DNA of 13,714 nucleotides. It comes from GW2011-AR1 sp964384965 (lineage in GTDB: Archaea; Nanobdellota; Nanobdellia; Pacearchaeales; GW2011-AR1). This document shows positions 6,010 through 13,033 of this stretch, piece after piece. Each line of letters starts with the position of its first letter. Positions within the stretch are counted from its first letter, which is position 1. The translations under genes and the position numbers were made by a program. Location of the stretch: NCBI GenBank assembly GCA_964384965.1, contig CAYLLR010000019.1, forward strand, positions 1 through 13,714, read 5' to 3'. The notes beneath the pieces are model-generated. The model was given only the letters and a program-made list of their open reading frames with translations, was not told where the DNA came from and did not search any database.

Positions 6010-8481
6010 ATGGAAATGGATTTTATTCCCTTGGATTATGATTTTTTTGATTATCAAGGGAAGAATTATGCTAAAGTATATGGAAGGAATGGGGAAGGAA
6101 AAAAAATTTGTGTAATAGATTCTTTTGAGCCCTCTTTTTGGGCAATTTTAAAAGAAAAATTGAATGATAAAAAAATTAATGGATTAATTGAAGAAATCTC
6201 CAAAATAAAATTGAATGTAAAAGGAAGAAAAACAAAAGTCGAAAAAATAGAATTAAGAAATAAAAAATTTTTGGGAAAAAATGTTCGGGCTTTAAAAATT
6301 TATGGTACTAACTATAAAGATTTACATGACATTGCTAACAAGTTGAGTTTTCCAGAAATAGATAAAAGAAGGGGTTATGATTTAGGTTTTGTAACTTCTT
6401 ACATAATCGAAAAAAAATTTTATCCTATGAGGTGGTATAAAATTTCAGGAGAAATTTTAGATGATTCAAATGAATTTGGGGGGATAGGGAAGATTATGGA
6501 AACGGATTTTGTTATTAAAATAGATAATAAAAAAGAATTAAAGAATCAAAAAAAAATAGAAATAAAATCTTTAGCATATGACCTTGAAACAGATTCTTTG
6601 AAGCCTGAAAAGGGGGAAATTCTTATGATTTCCTTAGTTGGAGAAAATTTTAAAAAAGTTTTAACTTGGAAAAAATATAAAACAACAAAAAAGTATGTTG
6701 AATTTGTAAAAGATGAAAAGGAGCTTCTTCAAAGATTTATAGCTGAAGTAAAAAATTATTCTCCAGATTTTTTAATTGGTTACAATTCAGATAAATTTGA
6801 TTTGCCCTTCTTGAAAATCAGGGCAAAAATTTTGAAAGTTAAATTTCCGTTGGGGATGGATTCCAGTGAACCAAAAATTTCAAGGGGAGTTTCAATGAGT
6901 GGAAAAATTTCAGGAATCACCCACATTGATTTGTTCAAATTCATAAAAACAACTTATTCACAATATATGAAATCTGAATCCCTTTCCCTAAATGAAGTTT
7001 CAAAAGAATTTTTGGGAGAATCCAAAAAAGATTTCAATATAAAACACTCTAAAGAAATAAATGAAAAAGATTGGAATCTTTATTATGAATATAACCTTCA
7101 CGACTCTTTCTTAGCATTTCAGCTTTTTAATAAATTTTGGCCAGATATGTTGGAGTTTTCAAAAATAATAAAAGAACCTATTTTTGAGATTTCAAGAAAT
7201 GGGTTATCCAAACAGATTGAATCTTATATTTTGCAAAATATAGAAAAATTTAATGAAATTCCCGAGAAAAGGCCTGGAAGTTTAGAAATTGAAAAAAGGA
7301 GGGAAAGAAAAAGTGTGGAAGGTGCGTTTGTTTATGAACCGAAGCCAGGTCTTTACGAAAATCTCGTTATGTTTGATTTCACTTCAATGCATACCTCAAT
7401 CATAATTTCTCATAATATCTCAAAAGGAACCCTTACAAATTCTAGAAAGAATTCAATTGAATCTCCCGAGATAGAAATTGATGGAAAAAAGAAAAAATTT
7501 TATTTTTCAAAGAAAGCTGGATTTTTTCCCACCATTCTTAAAGAGATTTTTGAAAAAAGAAAGCATTATAAAAATGAGTATAAAAAAAATCCGAATAAAA
7601 TTACAAAAGCAAGAAGTAACGCATTCAAACTTCTTTCAGCTTCGGCACACGGGTATGTGGGTTTTTTTGGGGCGAGGTATTACTCTTGGGAGGCTTCTTC
7701 GACGATTCTTGCATTTGTGAGAAAGTATAATATTGAAACGATAAAAAAAATAGAAAAATCGGGTCATGAAGTGATTTATGGGGATACGGATTCAGTAGCA
7801 TTTACAAGGGATGGAAAAAGTAAAAAAGAGATAAAGGGGCTTTTAAAAAAATTGAATGATGATCTTCCCGGAGTAATGCATATTGAACTTGAGAATTTTT
7901 TCAGAAGAGGGATATGGGTTACTATCCGATCTGGCGAAACCGGTGCGAAAAAGAAATATGCTTTAGTGGATGAAGAAGGAAATATAAAAATAAGAGGATT
8001 TGAAACTGTCCGACGGGATTGGTGTGCTCTTGCAAGAAAAACACAAGATAAAATTCTAAGATTAATTTTAAATGAAGGAAATGAAAAAAAAGCTCTTATT
8101 TATTTTAAAGAAATTGTTAAAAAACTAAAATTGAGAAAAATAAAAAAAGAAGAACTAATGATAAAATCTCAATTAAAAAAACCCATAGAAGAATACAAAT
8201 CAATTTCTCCTCACGTTATCGCTGCAAAAAAGATGAAACAAAGGGGAATTCCTGTTGGAATTGGGACGTTGCTAAAATATTATATTGCTGAATCTTCCAC
8301 TAAGAGCAAGCTAGTGAGGGATAGGGTAAAACTTTCAGATGAAAAAGGTAAATATGACCTAAATTATTATCTCAAAAAACAAATCATCCCTTCAGTAGAA
8401 AATATTTTTCAGGTGTTTAATATAAATATAAAGGAAATTGTGGAAGGAAAAAAACAAGAAAATTTGAAAAAGTGGTTTTAA
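6010..8481 (+). CDS. polB: Family-B replicative DNA polymerase with altered motifs A and B
   Basis: An 823-residue DNA polymerase with an N-terminal domain (1-180) opening MEMDFIPLDYDFF. The proofreading exonuclease looks active: Exo I DLE (Asp191, Glu193), Exo II YNSDKFD (Asn259, Asp264) and Exo III YNLHD (Tyr361, Asp365). Palm motif C is canonical, YGDTDS (590-595), and motif A keeps Asp456. The thumb has KKKYALVDEEG (647-657) and RGFETVRRDW (662-671). The last eight residues, QENLKKWF (816-823), match a PCNA-interacting PIP box, so it probably acts on the sliding clamp. Unusual features: motif A reads DFTSMHTSII instead of DFxSLYPSII, putting His461 in place of the sugar steric-gate Tyr. 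Motif B reads KLLSASAHGY instead of KLLANSxYGY, replacing the conserved Asn (544) and Tyr (547) by Ala and His. Everything else needed for catalysis is present, so I read it as an active but divergent polymerase. Confidence 0.95.
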   Translation: MEMDFIPLDYDFFDYQGKNYAKVYGRNGEGKKICVIDSFEPSFWAILKEKLNDKKINGLIEEISKIKLNVKGRKTKVEKIELRNKKFLGKNVRALKIYGTNYKDLHDIANKLSFPEIDKRRGYDLGFVTSYIIEKKFYPMRWYKISGEILDDSNEFGGIGKIMETDFVIKIDNKKELKNQKKIEIKSLAYDLETDSLKPEKGEILMISLVGENFKKVLTWKKYKTTKKYVEFVKDEKELLQRFIAEVKNYSPDFLIGYNSDKFDLPFLKIRAKILKVKFPLGMDSSEPKISRGVSMSGKISGITHIDLFKFIKTTYSQYMKSESLSLNEVSKEFLGESKKDFNIKHSKEINEKDWNLYYEYNLHDSFLAFQLFNKFWPDMLEFSKIIKEPIFEISRNGLSKQIESYILQNIEKFNEIPEKRPGSLEIEKRRERKSVEGAFVYEPKPGLYENLVMFDFTSMHTSIIISHNISKGTLTNSRKNSIESPEIEIDGKKKKFYFSKKAGFFPTILKEIFEKRKHYKNEYKKNPNKITKARSNAFKLLSASAHGYVGFFGARYYSWEASSTILAFVRKYNIETIKKIEKSGHEVIYGDTDSVAFTRDGKSKKEIKGLLKKLNDDLPGVMHIELENFFRRGIWVTIRSGETGAKKKYALVDEEGNIKIRGFETVRRDWCALARKTQDKILRLILNEGNEKKALIYFKEIVKKLKLRKIKKEELMIKSQLKKPIEEYKSISPHVIAAKKMKQRGIPVGIGTLLKYYIAESSTKSKLVRDRVKLSDEKGKYDLNYYLKKQIIPSVENIFQVFNINIKEIVEGKKQENLKKWF

Positions 8482-8882
8482 TTTTCAATTAAAGAATCTA
8501 AAGAAAGGTTAAAATTAACTCTCCTCTCATAATTAAAAGAAGAATTCAATTTTTCTAATTTTTCTAAAATTTTAGAAACAACTTCAAAATTTTTGGAATG
8601 AATCTCCAAAACAAGCTTTGAGAAAATACCAAAAGTTTTTCCTTTATCTCTTCTAAATTTTGTAGAAAAATGTGAACAGATTGTTTTTTCTTTTTCCAAA
8701 CAAAAAACTAAATAGCCTTTTTTATCTATAACATCAATTTCACCTACTTTTTTTGGAATAAAAATCATTTTTTTATATTCATCTGAACAATAATTTCGAT
8801 TAAAAAATTCTTTTTTAAGAGCGGTGTATATTTTTCCCATTTCGTATGGTTTTCCCAATGCAATTAAATAAACATCATTCAT
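8478..8882 (-). CDS. Unrecognised 134-residue protein, tail to tail with polB
   Basis: I do not recognise this family. It is a soluble protein with predicted alternation of strands and helices: MNDVYLIALG at the start, GEIDVIDKKGYLVFCLEKE (48-66) looks like two strands, and a helix FEVVSKILEKLEKLN (99-113) lies near the C-terminus. Cysteines at 32, 61 and 69 do not form a clear zinc motif. There is no signal peptide or membrane segment. Its stop overlaps the polB stop by four bases on the opposite strand. Evidence that it is a gene: length, compact packing, an ATG, and a TATA-like stretch about 26 bases upstream within a divergent promoter region shared with the methyltransferase operon. Confidence 0.7.
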   Translation of the reverse strand: MNDVYLIALGKPYEMGKIYTALKKEFFNRNYCSDEYKKMIFIPKKVGEIDVIDKKGYLVFCLEKEKTICSHFSTKFRRDKGKTFGIFSKLVLEIHSKNFEVVSKILEKLEKLNSSFNYERRVNFNLSLDSLIEN

Positions 8883-8903
8883 AGAAAGAACAAGAAAAAT
8901 TTC

Positions 8904-8912
8904 TTTTTATTA
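8904..8912 (-). promoter_or_regulatory. TATA-like box of the 8478-8882 gene
   Basis: Minus-strand AATAATAAAAAG is centred about 26 bases before the ATG at 8882. It is weaker than the other boxes but has the same spacing. No Shine-Dalgarno sequence. Confidence 0.4.
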
Positions 8913-8955
8913 TTTTGTATTTTAAAGAGAAGATTAAATCTTATAAAATAAAGTC

Positions 8956-8963
8956 TTATAAAT
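8956..8963 (+). promoter_or_regulatory. TATA box of the methyltransferase-Fic-PUA operon
   Basis: TTATAAAT is centred about 24.5 bases before ATG 8984. It is the only convincing promoter for the three genes up to 11059, since the downstream genes start within or one base after the preceding gene. Confidence 0.6.
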
Positions 8964-8983
8964 AATTCTTTCCCAATATTTTT

Positions 8984-10012
8984 ATGAAAAAGAGAAGAAA
9001 TATTCCTAACGCAAAACCTCTTTTTGTGGAAAGAATAAATAAACTTTTTCCTAAGGAAAAAGATTTAAGAAATTATTGGGAAATTTTAAAAATTGAACCC
9101 GTAAATTCAATAAGGTGTAATACTTTAAAAATAAGTCCTGAAAATTTAGTGAAAAAACTTAAAAAGTATGGTTGGAAAATTTCTCAGCCCTGGAAGAAAC
9201 ATCCAGAGGTTATGATTGTCGAGGGAAAAAATCCCCGGGGAAAAGATGGGGAAATAATTCTAAAAAATGGTCTTGCAAAACTTGAGCCGGGAGAGTTGGG
9301 AAGGGCTCTTGAGCATCTTTTAGGATATTATTATATCCAAGAATTAGCTAGTATGCTTCCGATTATTGCACTAAATCCTCAAGAGAGTGAAACTTTTTTA
9401 GATTTGTGTGCCTCTCCTGGAAGCAAAACTACTCAGGCAGGGGCTAAAATGAAAAATTCGGGAACAATTATTGGTAATGAAGTTTCTTTAGGAAGAATGA
9501 GGATTCTTGCTTCAAATTTGGAGAGGTGCGGAGTTACAAATACAATAATCACGAAAAAAGATGGGAGAGAAATTTGCAGAAATTTTAAAAAACAAGGGAT
9601 AAAATTTGATAAAATTTTGGTAGATGCACCCTGTTCTGGGGAGGGAACTTTAAGAAGTTCTTTAAAAACATATGTGCTTTGGAATCCAAAATCGATAAAA
9701 TCTTTAAGTCGCCTTCAAAAACAGCTTCTTAGAAATGCTTTTGAAAATTTGAAGATTGGGGGAGAATTGGTTTATTCCACATGCACCCATGCTCCGGAAG
9801 AAAATGAAGAGGTTGTGGATTTTGCATTAAAAGAGTTTGGAGATAAGATAGAAATAATTTCCTTTGACCTCCCTATTAAAGTTCGGGAAGGAATATCTCA
9901 TTGGGGAGATAAAATTTATAATGAAAAAGTAAAACTTTGTAGAAGGGTTTACCCCCAAGATAATAATACCGAGGGGTTTTTTTTAGCGAAGTTTAGGAAG
10001 GTAAAAGATTAA
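8984..10012 (+). CDS. NOL1/NOP2/Sun (NSUN) family RNA m5C methyltransferase
   Basis: This enzyme transfers a methyl group from S-adenosylmethionine to C5 of cytosine in tRNA or rRNA. The SAM-binding motif I is FLDLCASPGSKTTQ (138-151). Motif IV DAPCSGEGT (214-222) carries Cys217, and motif VI YSTCTHAPEENE (264-275) carries the nucleophile Cys267; this two-cysteine arrangement is diagnostic of the NSUN family. The protein ends in the typical YPQDNNTEGFFLAKF block (323-337). Residues 1-110 form the N-terminal RNA-recognition region with VNSIRCNTLK (40-49). The length of 342 is close to archaeal Trm4-type enzymes, which lack a PUA domain. Whether the target is tRNA (Trm4-like) or rRNA (RsmF/Nop2-like) cannot be told. 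It is the first gene of an operon: the Fic gene begins one base after its stop, and a PUA-like RNA-binding gene follows. Confidence 0.93.
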   Translation: MKKRRNIPNAKPLFVERINKLFPKEKDLRNYWEILKIEPVNSIRCNTLKISPENLVKKLKKYGWKISQPWKKHPEVMIVEGKNPRGKDGEIILKNGLAKLEPGELGRALEHLLGYYYIQELASMLPIIALNPQESETFLDLCASPGSKTTQAGAKMKNSGTIIGNEVSLGRMRILASNLERCGVTNTIITKKDGREICRNFKKQGIKFDKILVDAPCSGEGTLRSSLKTYVLWNPKSIKSLSRLQKQLLRNAFENLKIGGELVYSTCTHAPEENEEVVDFALKEFGDKIEIISFDLPIKVREGISHWGDKIYNEKVKLCRRVYPQDNNTEGFFLAKFRKVKD

Positions 10013-10013
10013 A

Positions 10014-10577
10014 ATGAATAAATTAACAAAAAAAGAAATTGAATTTTTGCAACATTCAAATTATATTGAAAATGAGTTTAGCAAAAAAGCTTTTGAGGAT
10101 TCAAAAAAAGCTTGGGAATTTGCATTAACCAATAAAAATAATTTTTCATTAGAGTATATTTTGAGGATTCACCATAAACTTTTATATAGGTTAAACCCAA
10201 AAATAGCGGGCAAACTAAGAAATTGTGCAGTAAGAATTGGGGGAAGAAAAGAAATTACATATTTTTCTTTTGAAGATGAAATAATTCTCTATAAATATGT
10301 TGGGGGAAGAGAGATACCTAAACCAAAAAAAGGGGAATTGATAGAAAAAATTGAGAATTGGGTAAGAATATATGAAACTGAAAAAGAAAAAATAGATTAT
10401 AATAAGATAAAAGACCTTCACATTAAATTCGAACAAATGCATCCGTTTAGAGACGGGAACGGAAGAACCGGTAGAATTTTGATGAATGTCCAAATGATTA
10501 ATGCAGACCTTCCATTAGTAATAATCCACGAAGGAGAAGAACAACAAGAGTATTATAAATGGTTTAAAACAAAATGA
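10014..10577 (+). CDS. Class II Fic protein (probable AMP-transferase) with N-terminal inhibitory motif
   Basis: Fic proteins usually transfer AMP from ATP to a hydroxyl side chain of a target protein. The active-site motif HPFRDGNGRTGR (143-154) matches HxFx(D/E)GNGRxxR completely, so catalysis should be intact. The N-terminal SNYIEN (15-20) matches the inhibitory (S/T)xxxE(G/N) motif, placing it in class II, where Glu19 would block productive ATP binding. GKLRNCAVRIGG (66-77) corresponds to the conserved region before the flap. Only about 33 residues follow the active-site motif, so the protein seems to lack most of the last helix of a typical Fic core. There is no DNA-binding or secretion domain and no antitoxin gene. 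ATG 10014 lies one base after the methyltransferase stop; AGGAAGG about 11 bases upstream may act as a Shine-Dalgarno sequence. Its stop overlaps the next start (ATGA), implying coupled translation. The substrate is unknown. Confidence 0.9.
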   Translation: MNKLTKKEIEFLQHSNYIENEFSKKAFEDSKKAWEFALTNKNNFSLEYILRIHHKLLYRLNPKIAGKLRNCAVRIGGRKEITYFSFEDEIILYKYVGGREIPKPKKGELIEKIENWVRIYETEKEKIDYNKIKDLHIKFEQMHPFRDGNGRTGRILMNVQMINADLPLVIIHEGEEQQEYYKWFKTK

Positions 10578-11059
10578 AACATAAAGTGCCAAATTTGGAA
10601 ATTTTAGAAGGGAAAGAAAGAAAGAGAATAATTCAAATTCTTAAAAATCAATTTGGGATTGAAGAAATTTCTGGGGCTCTTATTCGCCGGGGTAAAGATA
10701 GGATTTTTCTTTTTCAGGGAAATTTTGGAAAAAAAGAAATTAGAAATTTGGAAAAAATCTCTTTTGTTGAAAGAGTAGGGGTTTATATGGGAAAAGAAGA
10801 ACTTGGAGGAGTAAGACTTTCTATAGAGGGTTCACAAATTTTAAGAAAACAAATAAAAAAGAATATTGTCAGCTTGACAAAAAATGAAATGGAAATATGG
10901 ATGGGAGGTCATGAAGTTTTAAAAAAATCCGGATTAAAAGGTTTTGTTATAATGAAATATCAAGACGATTTCCTTGGAACAGGAAAGGCAAGCGAAGAAA
11001 AAATCACAAATTTTATTCCAAAATCCCGAAGATTAAGAGATAAAACAATAGAAAAATGA
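10574..11059 (+). CDS. PUA-like RNA-binding protein, third gene of the methyltransferase operon
   Basis: A 161-residue basic protein. The C-terminal half resembles the PUA-like domain found with NSUN/RsmF-type methyltransferases: VRLSIEGSQIL (80-90), LTKNEMEIWMGGHEV (101-115), then GFVIMKYQDDFLGTGK (123-138), an IPKSRRL strand (148-154) and a basic tail. PUA domains bind structured RNA. The N-terminal part (about 1-70) has an alpha/beta pattern with FGIEEISGALIRRGKDRIFLF (27-47), similar to the domain that precedes PUA in several archaeal RNA-binding proteins. The assignment is from remembered family patterns, not a search. The start ATG overlaps the Fic stop (ATGA), so translation is probably coupled. 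The gene order methyltransferase-Fic-PUA suggests it helps RNA recognition by the methyltransferase, but it could equally be an independent ribosome-biogenesis factor. Confidence 0.65.
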   Translation: MKHKVPNLEILEGKERKRIIQILKNQFGIEEISGALIRRGKDRIFLFQGNFGKKEIRNLEKISFVERVGVYMGKEELGGVRLSIEGSQILRKQIKKNIVSLTKNEMEIWMGGHEVLKKSGLKGFVIMKYQDDFLGTGKASEEKITNFIPKSRRLRDKTIEK

Positions 11060-11080
11060 TATTACTTAAAAATAGTAAAT

Positions 11081-11089
11081 TTTATAAAT
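11081..11089 (+). promoter_or_regulatory. TATA box of the 11110-12006 gene
   Basis: TTTATAAAT is centred 25 bases before ATG 11110, giving the leaderless arrangement. A T6 run at 11104-11109 just before the ATG could also end transcripts of the preceding operon. Confidence 0.6.
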
Positions 11090-11109
11090 AATCTGTTCTT
11101 AATTTTTTA

Positions 11110-12006
11110 ATGTTCTTAGAAGAGCTTAAGAATGAAATTTTAAAAAAATTTCAAAAAAATGGAATTCCAAAACCTTTTGCTTTAGCCTTAGTTGGCTCAA
11201 GAGCTTCGGGATATTATACCCAAAAAAGTGATTACGATTTTAATGCCATATTTATAAAAAAAATAAAATCGGGTTATTTTAATTTTCTAAAAAAAGGCCA
11301 ATTGGTTTCTATAAAAATACAAGAAACTAAAAATTTTGAGGAAGGAATAATGTCTGAAAAAATAAGTTCTGAAAAATCCAGATTCGCTATGCTTCCTTAT
11401 TTTCCTATGACAAATTATGAATATTTGAAATTAAATGAAACTCTTTCAAGGGAAATAATCATTAAAAAATTTATAAAAAGCTTTCCAAAAGGAGTTAAAA
11501 TAAAAACTAATTTAGAAAGACTTTCAGAATGGCCATTAATTCAGAAATCAATTTTGACCCCCGAATATACCGAGAGATTAAGAAGACTCTTAAAATCTAT
11601 TGGAGGGTTTTATGAATTTATGGTTCCGAAATACAATGAAACTCTTAAGAAAATGGGGTATTTTATTTCAAATAAAAATGAAGTTATTTTCACAAATAAT
11701 CTTGAGAAAAAATCCCCTTCAAACGGATTATTGAGCTTAAATCTAAAAAGGTACAAAATCGCAAAAGAACTAAATATTAGGGGAATCGGATATCTCAAAG
11801 GTGGGCTGATGGCAGGGATTCAATCCCCCTATCATATTTATAATCATTTTAATAAAAATCCCAAATTAAAAGAAATAAAAAATGGTTTGGAATATATTGG
11901 ACCTTCTCTTGAAGAATTTTTAAACAAAAGAAAGATTTTTATTCCTATAGAAAATATTACAAAAAAGATAAAAAATTCTATAATGGATGATTTATTTGAG
12001 AACTAA
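11110..12006 (+). CDS. Nucleotidyltransferase-fold protein with large uncharacterised C-terminal region
   Basis: The N-terminal domain (about 1-75) has the polymerase-beta nucleotidyltransferase signature LVGSRASGYYTQKSDYDF (27-44), with Gly29-Ser30 and the metal-binding Asp41 and Asp43. The third acidic residue, expected in the next strand, is not visible: that strand reads LVSIKIQ (65-71), with Ser or Ile where Asp is usual, although Glu72 is close. The remaining 220 residues are basic and helical, include a conserved-looking GIGYLKGGLMAG (225-236), and match no family I know. It lacks the features of archaeal CCA-adding enzyme or of kanamycin nucleotidyltransferases. It has its own TATA box and stands alone between the methyltransferase operon and map. 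Substrate unknown; a binding or regulatory role is possible if the third carboxylate is really absent. Confidence 0.75.
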   Translation: MFLEELKNEILKKFQKNGIPKPFALALVGSRASGYYTQKSDYDFNAIFIKKIKSGYFNFLKKGQLVSIKIQETKNFEEGIMSEKISSEKSRFAMLPYFPMTNYEYLKLNETLSREIIIKKFIKSFPKGVKIKTNLERLSEWPLIQKSILTPEYTERLRRLLKSIGGFYEFMVPKYNETLKKMGYFISNKNEVIFTNNLEKKSPSNGLLSLNLKRYKIAKELNIRGIGYLKGGLMAGIQSPYHIYNHFNKNPKLKEIKNGLEYIGPSLEEFLNKRKIFIPIENITKKIKNSIMDDLFEN

Positions 12007-12034
12007 AATTTAATTTTAAAATAGACCCGCTAAC

Positions 12035-12042
12035 TTTATAAT
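12035..12042 (+). promoter_or_regulatory. TATA box of map
   Basis: TTTATAAT is centred 25.5 bases before ATG 12064; no Shine-Dalgarno sequence. A leaderless transcript is expected. Confidence 0.65.
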
Positions 12043-12063
12043 CTAAATTTCCTATTTAATAAA

Positions 12064-12942
12064 ATGGAAAAGTTAAAAATTATTAAAGCTGGAGGAATTG
12101 CAAGTGAGATAAAAAAATGGATAAAACCACAAATAAAGAAGGGGATTCCACTTTTAAAAATAGCAGAATTGATTGAAAATAAAATTTTAGAATTGGGGGG
12201 AAATCCCGCATTTCCGACGAATCTTTCAATTAATGAACAAGCTGCACATTACACTCCAAGCCATAAGGATGAATCTTCTGCGCATGGGCTCCTCAAGGTG
12301 GACTTTGGAGTTGAAATCGATGGGTGGATTGCGGACAATTCTTTTTCCGTAGATTTAGAAAACTCAGAAACAAATAAAAAATTAATAAAAGCTTCCGAAG
12401 AAGCACTAAAAAATATAGAAAAAATTCTTTCTTCAGAAAAAACATTGGGGGAAATTGGTTCAATAATCGAGGAAACAATTAGAAATTATAATTTTAATCC
12501 TATTACTAATTTATCAGGTCATTCAATGGAAAAATATGACCTTCATTCTGGGATAAATGTCCCAAATGTAAATAACCAATCGAAAAGAAAGTTGGGGGTA
12601 GGGCTTTATGCGATAGAACCCTTTGCGACAAATGGTAAAGGGGTTGTTCACGATGGTAAAAAGGGAAATATCTATATTTTATCCAATGAAAAAAATACAA
12701 GGAATTCTTTGGGAAGAAAAATTTTGGAATTTATTAAGAAAAATTATGGGTATCTTCCATTCGCTTCTCGTTGGATTATAAAAGAATTTGGACCTGTGTC
12801 TAAGTTTGCTTTAAACCAATTAGAAAGTGAAGGAATATTATATCAATATTCTATTCTGACAGAGGAAAAAGGAAAAGTAGTGAGTCAGGCGGAAGAGACT
12901 TTTTTAATTGAAAAAGGTAAAAGGATTATAACGACAAAATAA
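12064..12942 (+). CDS. map: Methionine aminopeptidase, type II
   Basis: This dinuclear-metal peptidase removes the initiator Met from new proteins in the cytoplasm. All five metal ligands of the family are in place by comparison with the Pyrococcus furiosus enzyme: Asp80 (VDFG), Asp91 (IADNSF), His153 (SGHSMEKYDLH), Glu185 (YAIEPFA) and Glu278 (QAEETF). The substrate-contact histidines His62 (AAHYTP) and His161 are also present. The roughly 60-residue helical subdomain between Glu185 and Glu278 (about 206-265, ending QLESEGILYQY) marks it as type II, the archaeal/eukaryotic form. The length of 292 is normal for archaea, without the eukaryotic N-terminal extension. It is monocistronic and convergent with the ATPase gene. 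Confidence 0.95.
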   Translation: MEKLKIIKAGGIASEIKKWIKPQIKKGIPLLKIAELIENKILELGGNPAFPTNLSINEQAAHYTPSHKDESSAHGLLKVDFGVEIDGWIADNSFSVDLENSETNKKLIKASEEALKNIEKILSSEKTLGEIGSIIEETIRNYNFNPITNLSGHSMEKYDLHSGINVPNVNNQSKRKLGVGLYAIEPFATNGKGVVHDGKKGNIYILSNEKNTRNSLGRKILEFIKKNYGYLPFASRWIIKEFGPVSKFALNQLESEGILYQYSILTEEKGKVVSQAEETFLIEKGKRIITTK

Positions 12943-13007
12943 ATTATCCAATTCTCAATGGCTTCTTTAAATTGTGGTTTTGTTAATTCTCTGAAGTTAA
13001 ATTCAAA

Positions 13008-13013
13008 TTTTTT
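13008..13013 (+). terminator. Oligo-T run after map
   Basis: TTTTTT lies about 65 bases after the map stop in the 91-base convergent gap, and a second T6 lies at 13036-13041. They are plausible archaeal terminators for the plus strand. Confidence 0.3.
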
Positions 13014-13033
13014 ATATCTAAAATTGAGGGATT

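Noticed and set aside
5921..6115. GTG-started frame of 64 codons running into polB.
   Set aside because: It overlaps polB in another frame for over 100 bases, and polB has a well-placed TATA box and a conserved N-terminus from 6010.
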